Shown here in pieces: positions 60,900-64,000 of a stretch of DNA of 64,000 nt. The position numbers and the translations under genes were made by a program. A model generated the notes under the pieces. That model did no database searches and was not told the DNA's origin. It saw only the letters and a program-made list of their open reading frames with translations. Source of the stretch: Polyodon spathula (Eukaryota > Chordata > Actinopteri > Acipenseriformes > Polyodontidae); the NCBI RefSeq assembly GCF_017654505.1, contig NC_054549.1, positions 30,057,854-30,121,853 of the forward strand, read 5' to 3'. Each line of letters begins with the position of its first letter. Position 1 is the stretch's first letter.

Positions 60900-63800
60900 T
60901 CTACACCTGAATGTTCACTAGGAGGCCATCATCTCCAGAACATTGTTTGGCTTGTAACACCTCATGATCCACCAGCATTTGTTTTCGGTCTCTATTTTAA
61001 GTTCTCATGACCTCAGCAAGATTGAAGGCTGAGTGAGTTTTAAAATCCCTTTTAAACTCAGCCTATTTTCTATATTTTGATTATGGTGTTAAATGTTGAC
61101 GAAGATATATCAGTCACTCAATTCAAGATGGCTGGTGGTTGATCCTCCATTATGCAAAACAGGAAGGACCCTGTCTAATTCATGTACCATAAGCCCATAA
61201 AATAAGCATCAGCATATACAGAGGCTGGGCAATAACATACTTCACTTTAAAGGTAAGCCCTTTTGCAGATATCCAATTATTTATCTTTAATCCCAATTTG
61301 CAGTTTTGGCTTTCAGATTACCCTGCACCCTTGTAAGGTCTACTTAGTTACTACCCTTTTTTAACCTCTCAGTTTTATTTCTTTAGACGTACTTCTTGTT
61401 TCCAAGAAAAATATGTCAATGGGGATGATTAGCGGATGCTGCAGTTATTCACGTTTTTAAACAAATTAGGTATCCCCTTCATCATTGTGTGCAAAGCCCA
61501 GGATTCAGAACAAAAAGGCTGTGCTAATCCAGGCATTCATACCTGTATTGCATCATTTAAAAAAAAAAAAAAAAAAAAGACAGTCTGTTTTTACCTCAAG
61601 CTGTTTTTTAAAGCTGATGGGATGGTTCTTTTGGTTTTTGAGGTAAAACAATGCCCTTCATGCTATTTTTCCTGTTGAGGCCTGGGTTCAAAGAAATGAC
61701 TGAATATCTGGGCATAATTGACTGTATAAATCAGGATTACATAAGCCTGGTGGTTTTGAGAGTGAAATCCACTCTCTTGCAAGTGTGCAAACAGAAACAC
61801 TTGAATACATTTCCATATTCACTGCTGCACCGTTGGGTAACTTATTACCCATCGAATTGCCCCTTAAGCTGGTGAATATTGCTATCTGCTTAGCAGCTAA
61901 AAGTGAGGGATGAGGTTAACAGTACACTGTAGGGCAGCCTAACAATGTGCCTTTAATACACTGTCCCGGATCCAGGCTTGTTGTTTTCCATTTTCCCTTC
62001 TTCTGCTGTATTGATCCTCAGATGTGCAGAGTGCAGTGTTGTGCTTTTACAGAATAAAGTAATGGTGACAGGGGGCATAGGGAGCTTCAAGATGAGTTAT
62101 TACCACCCGTTCAGACAGACAGACAGAGCAAGCTCCTCCATATCATTATTCGTTAGTCACCTTCACTGTGTATTTGTTGCTGTGCGAATGGCAAAGACAT
62201 TTGTTTTGCTACATGCACATGTTTTCATTTCCATCTCCTTCTGTTTGAGATGATAGGGGATATTATAGGAGACATTTGCCATCATTAATGACCAGATGCT
62301 TTGTTTCCAGTTGGATAAAGTAGCCATGCTCAAAGTGTGTTCGTCTAACTTACTGTCCTGTTCACTGTAATCCGTGTTTGGCCAGAGATACATCAACCAA
62401 CAACACCACTGGCTTGTATGCACATCATTACACATCATTACGGGTTCTGCATAAACAGGCTCAAGGTAACAAAACCACTGATTAGTAGTGACTATGAAGC
62501 TGAATGCAAACACAGTTATGAGCACGGCAACAAGTGAAACAAGTTAGTTGCTCTTTTGATAAACTGGTTGTGGGACCCTTTAGTGCATAGCCCAGGTGAG
62601 AGTCACCCTAAAGAAAATGCAACTGAACCTTCTTTCGCTCGGGAAAAGAAAACAAATTGGGAAGAAGTGCTTCAGAAAGTGGTAAAAATAGAACTTAACA
62701 CCTTAGGAGGTGTGAAGTGGAGTTTGGGTCTCAAATGTGACTCAGTGTTATAATTCATGCTCTCCGACTGTATTTGGAAATACATGGGTCTTAAAACTCA
62801 GGGGATAAACACCAATTGGCACTTGCAGAGGTCTTGTTTATTATTAATTTTCTTCCCTGTCTGCCATGTCCAGTAAGATAATAACTACCCAAAAATAGAC
62901 TAGCCTTGGGTTGCTCCTATATAATAAAGCAGCCTCTGATCTGTAATGAGGGGGATACAAGTTGTTATTCCCATCAAGCAGGACTTTAACAACTAAGCTT
63001 CCCCATCAAGGCAATAGAAATCTATTCTCTCGCCAGGCTTATCCATTGTAATAAAAATGTGCTCTAAGAGAACAGACAGCTTTGTACTCCATTCCAGGGT
63101 TATCTCCTCTTGCACTTTCCCTGATGTAAACCTGCTGGATAGTTACCTTATGTAATTCTCCACCTATCCCTGCCTCTGATGTTCAGCACTGGGTCTAAAG
63201 TTATGCTACTGTACCACTGTGCATTATATATACCTACGTATGTAAAGCCCACGCTTAGTGGAATTCTTGCATAAGCAATTGTATTCATTGAGTTTCACAT
63301 ATTATATCAGTGAAATGCAGTGTAAATACTATAAACATTCGATTTAAATATATTTAAGTTTCTCTTATATCTTATGTTGTTTTGTATATGGCTACAGTAC
63401 ACCAGAATTTGACTAATATAAACAAGGCAGCCCTGTTTAGGACTTACATGTTAGTCTACAGGTGAATGGACACATTTATTGCGAGTGCTATGCTCTATTT
63501 CAGAATATCCTTGGAAATGTAATAAGGAAGTAATAAGGAATTTAATCTAAAGCTTCTACCAACTTGTACTTTTACGGTTCAACCGTCATCAATGAAAAGC
63601 TGGTATGTCTGAGACAAAGCCTGGTTCTCTTTGTAGCAGTTTCCAAGCAGGAAAGAGTTAAAGCAGCATTATGCCAATGTGAGCTAATTAAAAATAGATC
63701 AATGCAGAAAAAATTCACAGTCTTTGCACTTCATCAGGTTTGCTAGCCTAAAACAAATTGATAAGCTTCATCTTCCAAACTTATGCAACAAGTTAATGAG

Positions 63801-64000
63801 CGGAGAAGACCTGAAAGCATTTTCATTTTTGTTTTAGTTGGCGCTTAAAGATCATCTCCATTCCCTTGAGAGTCGCTGTGTTTCAAACGCTCCCTCTCCC
63901 TTTTAGGTTTTATATATTTTTTGTTAATTTCAAAATTAGTCTTTTAGCCTTTCAGTGAAATAAGGTTCAAAAGGAGGTGTGCGATAATGTGTGCCGAGAG
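60900..64000. other. Probable TEX264 intron 3 to window end
   Basis: No coding exon was recognised. An A-run lies at 61559-61578. The segment about 62800-63150 is non-repetitive and may be conserved non-coding DNA. The next expected TEX264 exon (human ERKLCAYPRLEIYQE region) was not found by reading this stretch. Confidence 0.4.

Overview
This is vertebrate nuclear DNA: AT-rich, intron-dominated, and full of decayed transposons, SINEs and (TA)n, (TG)n and (TTA)n microsatellites. Two conserved genes can be recognised, both on the + strand. The repeats (Tc1/mariner, hAT and PIF/Harbinger transposons, CORE-type SINEs, an L2/CR1-like LINE, solo LTRs) fit a ray-finned fish. A tRNA-derived SINE at about 20.8-21.2 kb resembles, from recall only, SINEs of sturgeon and paddlefish, so a non-teleost ray-finned fish is my best guess. 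No bacterial or viral genome, CRISPR array or operon is present.

Layout. (1) 0.5-3.3 kb: a FANCD2 pseudogene. Five consecutive middle exons align well to vertebrate FANCD2, but they carry a 1-bp frameshift and an in-frame stop. The fifth exon is then followed directly by the terminal acidic-tail exon, 3' UTR and poly(A) signal, so about half of the protein is missing. (2) 3.5-4.8 kb: a broken Tc1 transposon ending in a (TG)n(TA)n microsatellite. (3) 5.5-28.9 kb: the first two coding exons of TEX264 (ER-phagy receptor), both intact and in phase, separated by a 22.9-kb intron. That intron holds a Tc1-type MITE with a nested LTR, a hAT element with an 8-bp target-site duplication, a tRNA-derived SINE, a solo LTR with a 5-bp target-site duplication, a second Tc1 copy, and two exon-like segments on the - strand that I cannot name. 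(4) 28.9-64 kb: no recognised coding exon, probably TEX264 intron 3 since the next exon was not seen. It holds a solo LTR inserted into a (TA)n tract, SINEs, a Tc1 MITE, an L2/CR1-like LINE relic, a Harbinger element, and several stretches that look like conserved non-coding DNA.

The two genes do not form a pathway. FANCD2 acts in interstrand crosslink repair. TEX264 acts in ER-phagy and has also been linked to repair of topoisomerase-1 adducts. A decayed FANCD2 beside an apparently intact TEX264 would fit loss of one duplicate in a polyploid genome, but this window cannot test that. I found no convincing new biological system. The items most worth a second look are the decayed FANCD2 copy, the unnamed - strand exons inside TEX264 intron 1, and the structured small repeats.
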